Source: Macrolepiota albuminosa (taxonomy: Eukaryota; Basidiomycota; Agaricomycetes; Agaricales; Agaricaceae). Taken from it: DNA of 64,000 nucleotides. The stretch is from NCBI GenBank assembly GCA_027475525.1, contig JAMWFC010000051.1, positions 1,749,205 to 1,813,204 of the forward strand. Direction: 5' to 3'. Each line of letters opens with the position of its first letter. Positions within the stretch are counted from its first letter, which is position 1. The notes beneath the pieces were generated by a model, which was not told the origin of the DNA, searched no databases, and saw only the letters and a list, made by a program, of their open reading frames with translations. This document shows, piece after piece, positions 10,185-22,729 of this stretch. The position numbers and the translations under genes were made by a program.

Positions 10185-11193
10185 ATGCATTCTGTACTCT
10201 TTGTCTTTACGTCTGTCAACAAGACTCTCACTGGAGACCAAACTGTGAGGGACCGCAGTGAGCATGGCTTTGAGCTAACCCATTTACGCCAACCAGGGCT
10301 GGTACCTGCCGGAAGCTGCTCACCCTTACTGGGTGCTAGCTCCTCACGCTACCATCGACTTCGCTGCACCCGCCGGGCCTAATCCCGAGGTAGACGAAGG
10401 CAGTCTCCAGGTATGTCCTGTCCAAGGAGTACCATATTTAGCTTTTTATTCCAACGTCGAATCAATACAGGCATTTGCCAATGACGAAGGAAGCCAAATG
10501 TTCCTCAAGGACGAGACCGTCAAAGCAAAGCTCGCTAGCGCAAAGAAGCTTACTGAAGTCAGTGCAAAGGACTATGATGCAGTTTTTTATGTTGGGGGAC
10601 ATGGTCCAGTCATTGATCTCGCCAACAACCCGGTCAATGTAACCCTTGCGTCTCAAGTATGCATACACATAAATTTTTACCTCGCGCAATGGTTGTTGAC
10701 CCCGTGCAGTTTTACCAGGCAGGCAAAATCGTGTCTGCTGTTTGCCATGGACCAGCGTCGGTATCATCTACTATTCTTTCTTTTTTGTCACACTCATTGA
10801 TGTACAAAGGGCCCTCGTGGGTGCTGTTGATGTCAACGGCAAATCGATCTTGGCGGGTAAAAGAGTTACCGGTTTCTCTAATGCTGAAGAGGACCTTGCA
10901 AAAGGAACCAAGGTTAGTGTTCTCCTCAGTATCAATCCAAAATCAGCATCATCGTCCATTGTAGAAAGTACCTTTCCTCCTTGAAGACAAACTCAAAGCA
11001 CTTGGTGGTAGGTATGAGAAAGCTGCGGAGCCATGGGGGGTGAGCTATTCCCGCAAATGCCGTCTTTTATTGATTCTTATATCGATCATAGAGCCATGTT
11101 GTCGTCGATGGCAATCTAGTCACTGGCCAGAATCCAGCCTCGGCTGAACCTGTGGGCCACGCAATTCTCAAAGCATTGACATTAGCATCGTAG
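10185..11193 (+). CDS. DJ-1/PfpI family protein (Hsp31-like)
   Basis: Member of the class I glutamine amidotransferase-like superfamily. Hsp31-type members are cofactor-free glyoxalases III or chaperones that remove methylglyoxal. Seven exons: 10185-10244, 10297-10410, 10471-10656, 10710-10756, 10810-10912, 10965-11039 and 11092-11193, 228 residues. Features in order: VLFVFTSVNK strand, WYLPEAAHPYWVL with the conserved E region, YDAVFYVGGHGPVIDL, the nucleophile elbow AVCHGPAALVG with catalytic Cys then His, RVTGFSNAEED, VPFLLEDKLKALG and VVVDGNLVTGQNP. These match the Hsp31 branch rather than PARK7 itself. Intron 4 uses an unusual GTCGGT donor, chosen because it alone gives CHGPAALV. The gene ends 80 bases from the convergent snRNP gene. 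Confidence 0.9.
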
Positions 11194-11273
11194 GCTGTGG
11201 GAAGATTGCATAAAGTAAAGTTGACCAGTTGCAAACAAAACAACAATACATTTTCTAAAAGAAACACTCATGA

Positions 11274-12217
11274 TCAAATGAACGCTACTCCCATGACCCA
11301 TCCTTTCTTTAGCGTGAACCCATCCAAGGCGGTCTTGGCGACAGATGCAAGTTCTGGTGTTTCAAAAGACACCTGGGCGATTTTCACCTTGGCTCCGTCT
11401 GCATTTGGTGTGGGAGACCATGTAACTTGTGTAGCTTGGAAGCCTTGGTATCTAGCGGACACCAAAGTCAACGACGGAGCGGGAGTCAATTACCATTCTA
11501 ACACGTACTGCTGGAAAAGAACAGCCAAAACGTCATCAGAGACCTCTTGCGGTAGGTTGGTGCACAAAAGCCGCGTTGAAGGTTGCTGAGAAGCACTTGG
11601 GACAGCAGTCGTGGCTTTTAGTAGAAGACAGCAATCATTGAAGCATAAATTAATTGATTGACACGAGTGATACAACGTACATGAGAAGGTATTAGATAGC
11701 TGCGCAGGCTCGTCCTCGTCATCAATCTCCATCTCCTCCTCGTCTTCCTCTGACTTTTCGCGCTTCGCATTTCTCTCTCCATCTTCAGCCTCGTCGTCAC
11801 GTTGTCGCTTCTGGGTAAGTAGAGAACTCGCATTTGCTGCTGTAGGCGGCACGAAATTCGGGTCTTCTCTTCGTAATGTCGAGTAAGACTTGGTTTTAGC
11901 GTAGTCAATGTGCTGTCGGCGGTTTGGAGTTGAGTCGACGATTTTTTATACATGGGTAAGGACAAGCTCACGATCGGTTTCTCATAAAACATCATCCCTT
12001 CGCATGCTCGCATGGCAGACGTCGCGCCTGCGAGGTCGTTGAACACCAGGAAGGCCTGGCCACGCATTGCTTGGCTTTTCGAGGCGACAATGTCGATGAT
12101 TTTGCCATAGGTGGTGAAAAGGGCGTATAGCTGTATCTTGAGCTCTTCCTTGTTGACCTTGTCATTGAGATTGTTGAGGTAGAGAGTATTGTTGGGCTGA
12201 TTAGACGACGAGGCCAT
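11274..12217 (-). CDS. U1A/U2B''-type snRNP protein, two RRMs
   Basis: A spliceosomal RNA-binding protein, related to human SNRPA/SNRPB2. Four exons: 12217-11972, 11912-11681, 11614-11509 and 11451-11274, 253 residues. RRM1 is near the N-terminus: NNTLYLNNLNDKVNKEELK, LYALFTTYGKIIDIVA (RNP2/RNP1 region MRGQAFLVFND), then FYEKPI-HIDYAKTKS, all typical of U1A. An acidic and basic linker (KRQRDDEAEDGE...) follows. RRM2 has RLLCTNLPQEVSDDVLAVLFQQY-QGF and KVKIAQVSFETPELASVAKTALDGF. An in-frame ATG at 12256 would add 13 residues. Fungi often have one gene covering both the U1A and U2B'' roles, so I do not assign one name. It shares a 300-base divergent promoter with the ceramide synthase. Confidence 0.93.
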
Positions 12218-12515
12218 TGTGGGGAGATGAGGACTTGAACTTTTGGAGGTTCCCACGGCAAGATTTGGACGGATCCGAATCGCGTTTTTGACAATAGAAA
12301 TTTAAAGGTTGTTTCTCGAAGCACGCGTGGGTGCCCTCTCTCTCTCCTCTGTGCTGGCTGCCGTGGCTCCAGCTCCATTTCTTATAATCTGAACCTTTTG
12401 CGTCTAGGCAAACTTGACGTAAACGTGGTCTGATACGTTTTTTTTTTCTCTAACCAGCCTTTCAACTTCCGTCTGCTTTGCTGGCGTGCGTGCCTGCCAC
12501 TTGTTCCGCTTCTCG

Positions 12516-13817
12516 ATGAATTCCCTCACGATCCAGTGGCTTTCACCCTACATCGTTCCTTTCTTCGCACTGTCTTACCCCACGGTCGCGCCAAAAAATC
12601 CCGACTCTTTCCCGGATTCTGCGTATTACAATACTGGCGTTCAGGATGTATGTTTAGTGATCACCTGCATTGCTGTTATGGCCATATTGCGCGACGCACT
12701 CCGTCTAGGCGTGCTTGAACCTTTGGCGCACTGGAAGCTAACCAGAGACTTGTATAATCGAAAGAGGAAATCAAAAGAACACGCGAATGGGCATGTCACG
12801 ACAAATGGCGTTTCCAATGGAAACAATCATGTCTTTGACGATTCTAAGCCGACCCCAAAAGAGCTTCGCAAAGTGCATCGGAGTGTGCTTAGATTTGCTG
12901 AACAGGGTTGGTCGGTTGTGTATTATACCTTCCAGTGGTCCTACGGGCTCGTGCGTCGTGATCGTTCTTACTGTAGAGGGTCAATCTGACCTCTTCTCTT
13001 GCTCGTCTCAAGTATGTCCACCGCAATTTACCAACGCAGGTACTCGAGCCTTCGGCCTTGTGGAAAGATTACCCCCATATACCCCTGGCAGGCCCCCTCA
13101 AATTCTACTATCTTACTCAAACTGCATTTTACTTGCACCAAGTACTGATTTTGAACGCTGAAGAACGACGCAAAGACCACGTCCAGATGATGACTCATCA
13201 CATTATCACCATCTTCCTTATGACTACAAGTTTCTTCTTCAATTTCACACGTGTAGGATGCGTCATCATGGTCCTCATGGATTATTGTGATATCTTCCTA
13301 CCTGTAAGCTTTTTGAGCACATTTAGGAGGCGCAGCACATGCTGACTTCTTCCTTGATACAGTTGGCGAAGATGATCCGTTACATTGAGATCAGCCAGTT
13401 CGCGTGTGATATGACTTTTGGGTGGTTCCTGGTGTCGTGGCTCGTGACACGACATATCTTGTTCCTCTTCATCATCGTTTCTACGTATAGTGATGCTCCC
13501 AGACTTATACCTTTCGGATGGTCGGCCGAAGTGGGAAAATTCTTCTCCAAAACAACATGGATTGTATTTGTGTCGCTTTTAAGCGCGTTACAGGTATTCC
13601 CTTTTATAACCATTCGAATTACGTCGACGACTCATCATCGGTATCCAAGGTCATACAAATCATCTGGTTTGGTATGATCTGCAGAGTTGCTTGGCGAGTC
13701 CTCACTACGGGCTCGGGAGCTTCTGATGATCGGAGTGACGAAGAGGGGTGAGACTAGTTCAGAGCTTGTAGAACCGTAGCTAACACCTTGTTATTTAGTG
13801 ACGATAAGGAGGACTAA
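12516..13817 (+). CDS. LAG1: Ceramide synthase (Lag1/Lac1 family, TLC domain)
   Basis: Sphingosine N-acyltransferase of the endoplasmic reticulum, joining a sphingoid base to acyl-CoA. Five exons: 12516-12950, 13013-13303, 13363-13593, 13650-13747 and 13799-13817, 357 residues. The TLC domain carries the Lag1 motif: HHIITIFLM, then NFTRVGCVIMVLMDYCDIFLPLAKMIRY, with the essential His pair. Upstream PLKFYYLTQTAFYLHQVL and the following hydrophobic stretches give several membrane segments. A charged insert rich in Asn and Gly (about residues 90-125) separates the first helices from the TLC core. The C-terminus is acidic (GSGASDDRSDEEGDDKED) and ends in KED rather than a classical KKxx retrieval signal. 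Confidence 0.94.
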
Positions 13818-14093
13818 CGCAAAATACCCATGATTTGGTGTCGACCATAGATTGTTTTGTGGTATATGATGACCACCGCGGACGATATATATCAGTTATA
13901 TACCTACTATCCACATACTTACAGAATCAACGGTTTGATCACCCTGGGAGGTCATGTGACTTAACCCTGCCGTATCGGGTGACTTCCAAAAGCGAACCCT
14001 TTCATACGACTCATCTATCGTTCGCTGCGGCACATATTTCTTTTGCGCTTCCTAGATCGCCATCTATACGTTCTGTTTGAAAAATCTTTCACC

Positions 14094-14963
14094 ATGATGA
14101 GTAGTTTTATGAGTTACTTTGGCGCGCGGCGCGATCCCAAACAGTCTGCTCGGGATGCGATAGTTACACTACGGCAGCAACTACAGATGATCGAGAAGAA
14201 AGAGGACTATCTACAGAAGAAGATTGAAGAAGAGCTAAAGAAGGCAAAGGCGAACGCCGTCTCAAACAAAGCTCGTAGGTTATATTGTCTTTGTGCATTG
14301 CTCATGAGGACTAAACACCCCTCTAGTTGCGACGGCTGCTTTGAAACGAAAGAAGGCTAGCGAATTGGAGCTGGACCGTTTGGCTGGTACGCGGCTACAA
14401 CTAGAGATGCAGGTCAATACACTTGAGTCTGCCAATCTCAATGCGGAGACACTGGCGGCGATGAAGAAGGCGGCGTCTGCATTGCAGACCATTCATGGAA
14501 ACCTGTACGTCGTTTATCCTCTTCCATAATCTGCGGCTCCTTACAAATACCATGAAATAGGAATATCGATAAGGTAGATGCAACGATGGCAACTGTCAAT
14601 GAGCAGCGGGAGCTTGCCAATGAGATTGCGACTTCCCTCGCAAATCCTATATATGGCATGGAAGGCATAGACGAGGTATCTCTTATCATAAAGTTTCACA
14701 TCATCTGTTCATCACGGCCTCCCCCTTCTAGGACGAACTCAAGCAGGAGCTGGAAGAACTAGAACAGGATTCCCTCAACGAGCGATTAAGCGGCGCGGAA
14801 CACGTTCCTGTACATCTGCCCGAGGGAGTCAAGGAAGGTATGATGTTTTTCAATCCCATACTCTTGGAAATACTGAGTACGCCTAGGTCCACGGCAACCT
14901 GTCATTATGGAGGACGACGAGGAAGCGCAGCTCAAGGAGCTTCAAGCGGCCTTGGCTATGTAG
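14094..14963 (+). CDS. SNF7: ESCRT-III core subunit Snf7/Vps32
   Basis: Polymerising subunit of ESCRT-III in multivesicular-body sorting, membrane scission and repair. Five exons: 14094-14274, 14327-14504, 14561-14675, 14732-14837 and 14887-14963, 218 residues. The N-terminus MSSFMSYFGARR begins the amphipathic first helix. The core coiled coil runs through LRQQLQMIEKKEDYLQKKI and ALKRKKASELELDRL. The acidic C-terminal half ends in a MIM-like helix, EEAQLKELQAALAM, which would bind Vps4 or Bro1-type partners. Length and charge pattern (basic N-half, acidic C-half) are as expected for CHMP4/Snf7. Tandem ATGATG at 14094 makes the first or second Met possible. Confidence 0.95.
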
Positions 14964-15308
14964 CTTCTTCACACTGACGTTTTGGTTCTCATCTATATAT
15001 ATTAGGTTTCTGTGGATGTTTTGCATTTTCTCCGTTCACTATTTTTAATACCAGTCACACCCAACCATGTAGCTTGATAGTAATGTCGCAGCTGGGAGAA
15101 ATCCCCACTTGATCTCAACTTATAGTAGGCTTTACAAGACAGAAAGAAGAAGATTGTACAACGTTAAATTAGGCATTTCAATGATTGTATGTAGAGTCTT
15201 TGCAGTGGTATCGATGAATACTAAAGTGGCTACAAGAACGAATAAAACCAGATAAAGAGCTGAATATCTCTATGTCAGGCAATGATAAGTAAGACGGAGA
15301 GAAAAGAA
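14964..15308. other. intergenic, convergent 3' ends of SNF7 and NEM1
   Basis: About 345 bases, AT-rich, with no reading frame of interest. Presumably the two facing 3' UTRs. Confidence 0.5.
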
Positions 15309-16740
15309 TCATGAATGGCCGTGACCGCCTGCGGTACGTAGACCAAGGACGCGACGAACGTCAGAAGTAAAGCGCAATGAGTCTAGGACAGGCAGGAGAT
15401 CAAGCAAAGCCTCATCTGACGGGTCATGTGTCCAGCCTTCGATAGGGATGCCATTAGCTGTTTATGCGGGTATTAAATCGATGCAAGGCTACTGGACAAG
15501 AGCTCACCTTCGTTGACACGATAGCTGACAGGAGAATTGTCCACAAGACAAACCCGCGAGAGATCTGCCTCGACGATAGACAGGTCCTTGGTAAAAGACC
15601 CGTTGGGTAGTTGTGTACATGACTTTCCCAAAATCAGCAGCGATCATACACGCGGATCATGCACTCACATCTCGGAAAAAACGGTGGTCAAGGATACCAC
15701 GTCCAGCGTCCAGCCAGTCGATCACCGGATCGGCATACTCCTGCATCGAGGCCGTGAAAATCACGAGTGTATACCATCCTGAAACCTAATATGCCTTGAT
15801 ATAAGTGAGCAAGCAAAGAAGGACAACAACGTACTGTTCGGAGAAAAAAGTCGACGAATGGTCGCTTGTATACGTGGTATAGAGTAGATCGCCCACCCAG
15901 CACCACTTCAACCATGTGGCTAGCACCCTTATTACGGGTGCGGAATGAACCTAGACCGAAAAAACCACCGCCTCCTCCTGAGGAGTGCATGGGCCGTGAG
16001 GTCGAATGGATAAGAGTCTCGTCCAGGTCGAGTACGAGAGTCTTGGGCAAGTTAAAGGGGGTCTTCCTCGAAGGTGTCGATGATCGTGAGACGTCTAGAG
16101 GGTAATCCGAAGAGCGTATAATTGTAGGTGGACTGGTAGATGAAGGGACGGCAAGTTCAATAGAGATATGTTGTGTTGGGTCTGAAGTGTGGCTGAGGCT
16201 GGCAGGCAGAATTGAGGGGGCAGGAGATAGAGGTTGTACTAGATCGCCTTTCATAGTCTCCTCTCCCACTTCCAAGGTTTTATCTGCGGTAGAAATAGAT
16301 ATTGGATGTTCTTCTAGCCTGCCATGCTTCCAAAGAGACAACCAAGCAGCACGCAAGTTATCCCACACCAACACAAAGACACGAATGAAAAATATCCGTC
16401 GGATTATGCGCTCGACTTGAGACTTGGACCAAGGTCGTGCCTCGACATCGGGCGATGCAGACGGCGTGATCGAGGATTGCAGCCCGAGCTTTCGGATAGA
16501 AGCAAAGGCGGGTGACGAGAAGGACCGTTTTGGGGCGGTCGAAGTCGCGTTGGGTGATGAAGGGAATAGAAAGGACTTTGTCGACCAGGTACTGACTCGA
16601 GGTAGCTCTGGATCTGAAGCCCTCTCCTTTCCGAGTCTGTCGCCGATGAAGGGAGGACGGTCAGATGATGGGGTCGAGGGAGGGGTCTTTGCGGAGGCGA
16701 GGACATCGAATTGACGCGAGAGATAGGCCAGAGAGTTCAT
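15309..16740 (-). CDS. NEM1: Nem1-like NIF/FCP phosphatase
   Basis: Catalytic subunit of the Nem1-Spo7 phosphatase, which activates the lipin Pah1 at the nuclear/ER membrane and so steers lipid flow between phospholipid and storage fat. Exons 16740-15835, 15785-15669, 15622-15508 and 15457-15309, 428 residues; an in-frame ATG at 16848 would add 36. The N-terminal 230 residues are Ser/Pro-rich and include a hydrophobic segment ([18 protein letters not shown]) that could sit in the membrane. The C-terminal catalytic domain has [13 protein letters not shown] (the DxDxT motif), [42 protein letters not shown] and [11 protein letters not shown]. Length and architecture fit Nem1 better than the soluble Psr1/SCP phosphatases. 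Confidence 0.87.
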
Positions 16741-17091
16741 CTGGACAGCGCCAATGCCAAGCGCGGGAAGGAGGGGAAGGAAGGGGCGGTGGTGGAAGAT
16801 CAAAGCAAGATGGAGAACGGTGCTGCGTTCGCGCGTGGAACTGAACATAAATAATGTTGCCGGTCCGCTTGCCCCAACGTTCTGTTTCCTCTGTCTTCCT
16901 CCGTTTCCAAGTCAAGATCCGTACATACCAAGACTCATGTCTTCCGACACCAGTTTCATTGTCATTCACATCCCCGCCTCCGTACCACCGATAGTCAGTA
17001 CAATTCTTACCGTTTCTGTCGTTCCCCAATCAATCACACCCCAAACAGAAAATCAATATCTCTATTCCATATCTATATATAGCTACCAACT
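16741..17091. other. intergenic, NEM1 promoter and MFS gene 3' end
   Basis: About 350 bases upstream of NEM1 on the minus strand. It includes the possible 36-residue N-terminal extension of NEM1 (to 16848). The remainder shows nothing recognisable. Confidence 0.4.
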
Positions 17092-19151
17092 CTAGAGTAC
17101 ATACTTGTGTCCAGTCCCGTTCAAAAATACCAAGTACTGACGGAACGCAAAACACATCCCAACAGACATGACAGCACACAGTATGCAGATCGCATACGAC
17201 TTTGAGTAGCTTGGGCCCCAGGAAGACGGCCAAACATACCTGCATTGACGTGAGTAATGGCCGGGACTGTCTGGGCGGAAGAGACCCACGAGCCAATGAT
17301 GTTGCCCACGGTCGACCCACAATTGATCAAGGCAAGAGCGACCGCCCGTTTAGACGAGGGCCTTGAGATAGTTCCGGTAGCCCAAGCCAAGAAGCACACA
17401 TAACCAGAATAAGCTTGAACCATCAAGAACCTGGTCGATCGTCAATACTCATTTTAGAAGCCAGGAAGTTAATTCCTCACATAGACATGTATCGGAGCAC
17501 TGTGTTCATTGTCAAGATAGAAACAACAAAGCCAAGAGCAGCAATGAAAAGCGGGATTGCTATGTGCAAAAACCGTTCACCAGTTTGATCAGAGTGGCTG
17601 TGGAGTTTGAGCAAGACAAAAGTACATGCAAAGTCATGAGATACCTTGATACAGCAACTGACACCAGGGCAGAGAATATCCAAGGAGGGACACAGAGCAA
17701 CAAAGTCGTTCTTAATCCATAGCCTAGTGTCTGGCTCAAGGTCGGGAAGAAGAAATTGAAAGAGAGGGAGATATTCATGACTCCTAATGAAAGAGCAAGC
17801 CACCAGACTTTCCAATCTGCAAGGGCTAGCTTCAACCCTCGCTGAGACTCGTTTATTTGTCTTGTAGCCACTACAACATCCTCGGCAAAGGTTACGCTGT
17901 CCTCGATCGGTGGTAATATGACGTCGATCTCAACAACTTCTGTCATCCGATGTATTGCAAGTGCCCGCTCAGTAGGTGTGAGCCAACTACAAGGACTCTC
18001 GGGAAAGTCTGGGAGAACGAACACTGCTAGGATAGCCACAAGAATAGTTAAAGAACCTTCCACAAAAAAGAGCCAGCTAGGATCGAATTTTGCTTAACCT
18101 TTACCGGATAATAAATAACACTTACTCAACTCACCGCCAAGCAGTAAAGCCGAGGACTCCGTCCATCGTATCTAGAATTCCAGACGCAATGAGCGACCCA
18201 AAGGCGTTGCTGATCAGATTTCCGCAGCAAAGAAGTGCAGTTCTGTGAGAAAGCTCTTTCTTTGTGTACCATTTCGAAATGAGGAACTGGAAAAGTCAGG
18301 ATGCGGATGGTCATAACCTTTGTAGCCTCACCAGAGCACCTGGGTAAAATGCTGCCTCAACGAAACCAAGGGAAAAACGCGTACAGAGAGCACCAAAGAA
18401 ACTAAGAGCCGTGTTAACTTATTTTGAGACACGGGTCAGAGACGAACTTCGTAGTGGTTCCTAGTTTTCAAGACTGATATATGAAAAGAATGCCCAGCAT
18501 AGAAAACAAACAAGACGCGTACCAGTGAGGATAGAGATAAAACCCCAAATTACCATACAAACAGGTAGATATATAGAAGGTTTTCCAACGTATACGAGAA
18601 GCATGTTTCTATCTCCTTTTAGCACAAGGTAGCAAGGATCATTTCAAAAAACCTTACGAGGGTATTTGCATAAAGATATATCCAACATAGAGTACTGAGA
18701 TGATTGACGCGAACTGGTTGCCCTCGAGGTGCAAATCTTCCTCAAACCCGCGTAGTCTAGCTGCACTGCGACAAAGAGTATGATAAAAGCATCGAGAAGG
18801 GATGACGAGAATACTAACACTGCATTATTCCTATCGATATCTGTGCAAGAGGATATCAGTATGATGGTAAATGCACAGTGTCTCGTTCTTACAGTTCAGA
18901 ATATATATAAGAACGAGAATCGACATGCGTCGGTCAAGTTTACGCAGGAGCGAACGCTCTATCTGGGCTCTTGATGCTCGCCCTTCATACTCCACCTCAG
19001 TAGCGTCACCTCCATGCTCCTGCACTTCAGATAGGACTGTAAGGAATACGTCTATAGTAACTGAAGCGACGAAGTCACCTAGAGAATAACGAGGTTGAAG
19101 GAGTGGACGATCTTCATAATCTAGAGAAGGCCGGTCATTCGGAGGAGACAT
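17092..19151 (-). CDS. MFS transporter, allantoate permease (ACS/Dal5) type
   Basis: A twelve-helix proton-linked transporter of the anion:cation symporter group (allantoate, nicotinate, vitamin or organic acid uptake). Many short exons on the minus strand join in frame from ATG 19151 to TAG 17092. Recognised blocks: KLDRRMSILVLIYILNYIDRNN in helix 1, with the conserved YxDR-N; LYVGYI(L/F)MQIPS; GKPSIYLPVCMVIWG; FSLGFVEAAFYPGAL; SKWYTKKELSHR; WRWLFFVEG; FVLPDFPESP; SGYVCFLAWATG; SSKRAVALALIN; and SYVWPSSWGPSY. All are standard ACS-family positions. A 13-nt exon (18448-18460) is required between GFI-SILTG and NFFGAL. The substrate cannot be read from sequence. A close relative lies at 23.8-25.8 kb in the opposite orientation. 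Confidence 0.85.
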
Positions 19152-20910
19152 AGAATCAGGTAAGGATCAATGTTATGAACACGTCAACTGCAAGTACCTT
19201 TTAGTCTACATATATAGCGCAGACTGCTGTCATGTTAAGGATCGCACAATCTCGTCCTTATCCCAATGGGGCTGGATGGTTCTCCGAAATCGTATACACC
19301 ACGCGACGACGGAAAGCTTAATCTCGCTTCTGTACACCTTCTCTGCCACTACAGAAGAATATACGTGGGTCTTATACGGTTTTCGCCCTTGCGAAGGGGC
19401 TCATCAGAGGACTTAACCGCTGCCCTGAACCGTCCCACAGTTCTTTAGGGATGCCATTTCCCTAGAGCATATTATGCCATGTGTCTACCCAACATAGGAG
19501 ATACTGAGGATAGCAGCACATGATGCTGCTTGCCTGCCCGGACAGGACCGACCCAGGGACCCCGAACAGGTGGGTATAACAAGGTGGGGAAATGCCTGGC
19601 CAAGGCCCACTTGCCACTATTGGACTCCTGCTCTGATGAGAGCCGACGCTAGGCGCACATTATGTTATGCTGTGCGACTTCTATGGCCCATGACATTGCA
19701 CGTTGTGCAAGCACCAGAGAGGATCATCGATCACAGGTCATGATGTGCGGCGCGATCAGTGTGCACCGAAGTTGTGACCGAAAGTACCCGTGAAAGACCG
19801 TCCTCTGTGGTACTTGAACAGCAGACCATTCACAATTGACAAAATGTCATCTTCTCTGACTTCATTCGGTCAACTTCAACTTTCTCTTGAAAACTAGATT
19901 AGAAGGACGTGGATGTTTTGGCAGCACACGTAGTTTGGACAATCAGACTTTGCGCAGAAAAATCTGTTCCTACCGCTCCAATATATATGATGCCTCACAT
20001 TGCTCTCCTTACACCCTGGAACCACCTACCTCCCATTTTGTTCAGAACCTATATCCTCTTGCGTGAAGACGTCACAAACAGCATCAGCCTCTTCACCACT
20101 CTCCCCAACTTCAGACTTGAATCCTATTTCATGCCGAAATGAAATTGGAACTGCACAGGTAGCGCATGCGTCCCACGTCCGATTAAGGTGGTGAGAGATG
20201 TCATCGGTGCTACGCCTCGTGTGCTTGGGAGTAGCAAGGCGGGCAAGGCGAGGACGTACGGAGGGTCATGCTGGGGATTGGGTACCGTGGAGACAAGGAC
20301 ACCCACAACCGCAACAAAGCTTCTCCCAAACGCCCATGGCTTGCTCTTCCTAAGACCGCCTTTGCTCCTCAGTTCTAGGCATGTCCATTGTGCCTGCAAG
20401 CAAGTGCTGGCGTTCTTTCCGGACAGTGGCAGATGCTTCGAAAGCAATACAACAAAACCAAAGGGGAGGAGCCATTTTGGCGCAGCAAGTTTTGTCGTTG
20501 AGGGAGAAGGGTTTTCATTTTTATAGTAGGTCTGTGATTGGACGGAGCGAGCGAGAAGAATTATTTTGTTAGATCGTAACCGCGTAATCTTCTGTCAGAG
20601 GATAAGAACAAGATTTCAAGACTATTTCGTGGTCTTGTGTACCTAAGAACCGTGTCTGGGCTGCAGTACAAGGGCAACGATCGAACATTCAAACGCGTCC
20701 GCATCAGAGGTGAGAATATAGGCAAGTTAAATTCTGGGAAGACCTGGTCGATAGACTTCTACCAGATTTCCTTTCATAAGCTGGTCTGTGAAGGTGAAGA
20801 TCGACAGTGTTGAAGAACGGACTGTTGCTGGGCTAGCTCACGTGATTACCAACCTGATTCAGGGTCATATTCTTGCGACTTGACTTACAGATAACCACCT
20901 GGAACTAATC
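19152..20910. other. 1.76-kb region without a recognised gene
   Basis: The largest gene-poor stretch in the first 30 kb. Frames on both strands are short and low in information; the best is a 107-codon minus-strand frame at 20124-20447 with no family match I know. A minus-strand TATA-like CTATAAAAA near 20517-20525 precedes ATG codons but no convincing protein. I cannot exclude a small gene or a decayed transposon. It lies upstream of the divergent MFS and AlaX-like genes. Confidence 0.4.
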
Positions 20911-22590
20911 ATGGCTACCGCTGTGCTATACCCTCAAACGACGCCATCTGACTACCATAGAATTTTATCCCCCACTCTAAAGGTCTCACAGGATACTCGA
21001 GTTTCTATCCCAGTTGGAATGCTTGCTTGCCAACGTACCCCTTCCTTCATCTCGAGATGGATGTCATTGAATGAGCGAATGTTTCGTCTCTCTAGGTGAC
21101 CCTCTTCTGAGAAGTCTCGATACCGTTGTCGTTACAGCGTCTCTATCCCAGCCTGTGGCACCCGCCGGCGCGGCAAAAAAGTCGGCAAAGAAGTCGGTAA
21201 TCGCACCAGCGATACCCAACGATCCCTTACTTGAGGTTATACTCCATGACACTGTCATATTTCCGGAAGGTGGAGGCCAGCCTACGGACACTGGCATTAT
21301 TACTACCGTTGCTGACGGTATAACATGGGAAGTCTTACAAGCCAAACGTCACGGGGGTCACGCAGTCCATTATGTTCGTGTTAAGCAAGGTGAAACGGAA
21401 AAGGCACTTGAAGCCTTCTTGCCTGGAGCAAAAGTCACTGTTGCTTTAGGACAAGAAGGGTATGATCGACGCTATGATCATGTATGTTTTCCCGAGGCTG
21501 ATAGATAGCATCGATGCACGATTATTGATTTTCTACTAGATGTCGATGCACACTTCCCAGCATCTTCTTTCTGCTCTTCTAGAATCCCGACTCGAGCTTC
21601 CTACTCTTTCGTGGTCTCTTACCGCTTATCCTTCTCCGTGTTATGTCGAGATACCCCGTGGAATGACAATCGAAGAGGTTTCTTCGGTGCAAAGTGAAGC
21701 CAACCAGCTAGTATTTGAGGGACGAAGGGTTCACGTTGAAGTCGAAGACTTGGATCGAAGACAAGAAAAGCCGACTACCGTTCTTGAATCAGGTCGGGCA
21801 GTCGGAAAAGGCCTTCCTGATGATTATACTGGAGGTGTCAAACGTGTTGTAGTCATTGATGGGATTGATCGCAATCCGTATGTTTTTCTTTCTTGTCATG
21901 CGTCTATTTTTCATCGAAATTTTCAGTTGCTGTGGTACCCATCTTCCAAGCATCCACAATCTGCAACTCTTTTTATTACCTCATACGGATGCACTCTCCC
22001 GTTCCAATACTACGAATGCTCGACTGTATTTCCTTGCCGGGCCACGTCTCATAAGTTATCTTACTTCCAGCCACAACTTGCTCACCAGCACAGCATCCAT
22101 TCTAAGTTGTGGTACGCCACAGGTTCCTGAACGAGTCAATCAAGTAGTTGATGAAAGGAGAAAAACGGAAAAACGCCTTGGTGATGTCGAGACCGACCTC
22201 GCCCGGCATCTTGCCAAGGAGCTAATCGATGAAAAAGCGCAAATGGTGAATAGTGGTCTTTTCAAGAGAGTGATCCATCGTAGCGACGATAGCGGAAATA
22301 CTCTGGGCTTTTTGTCAGCAGTTTCATTGGTTTTCACGACTCTTGCAGAGTCTGCCGAGCAGTACTTGATTGTCCTGGCATCTTCACCTTCCTCTCAAAC
22401 CACTACGAGTACAACTATAATCCTTCTCTTTGGCTCAGACGACAAGAAGGTCAAGGAGGCAGGCGACGGAATGAAGTCCAAACTTGGAGTGAAAGGTGGT
22501 GGGAAAGGCCTCAAATGGAGTGGGAAATATATAGGGGTCTGGCGGGAGAAAGAAAACGTGGCGTTGAATGAGTTGCTCGACGGGATTTGA
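20911..22590 (+). CDS. AlaX-like alanyl-tRNA editing protein (AARSD1-type)
   Basis: A stand-alone relative of the alanyl-tRNA synthetase editing domain that hydrolyses Ser-tRNA(Ala) or similar mischarged tRNA. Exons 20911-21034, 21096-21481, 21540-21877 and 21927-22590, 503 residues. The N-terminus has VGMLACQRDPLL. An AlaRS-like barrel follows with VILHDTVIFPEGGGQPTDTG. The zinc site appears as HTSQHLLSALLE (HxxxH) and, later, CCGTHLPS (a Cys and His). A C-terminal domain of about 200 residues contains a charged coiled coil (VVDERRKTEKRLGDVETDL) and a C-terminal GGGKGLKWSGKYIG loop resembling the DHHA1 glycine motif. This is the eukaryotic AARSD1/AlaX-L layout. A start at the internal Met of MLACQRDP is possible. 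Confidence 0.9.
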
Positions 22591-22729
22591 GCGTGATGAG
22601 GCTTATCTGCATATCAAATAGGTGTCATTTGTAGTAAACGTTGTTGAAACGAAATAATTGCTGGGATAGTGTTACAATAAGTAGGAGGAATTCAAAATTA
22701 TGTGCAGTTCTGGACAAATACAACAAATT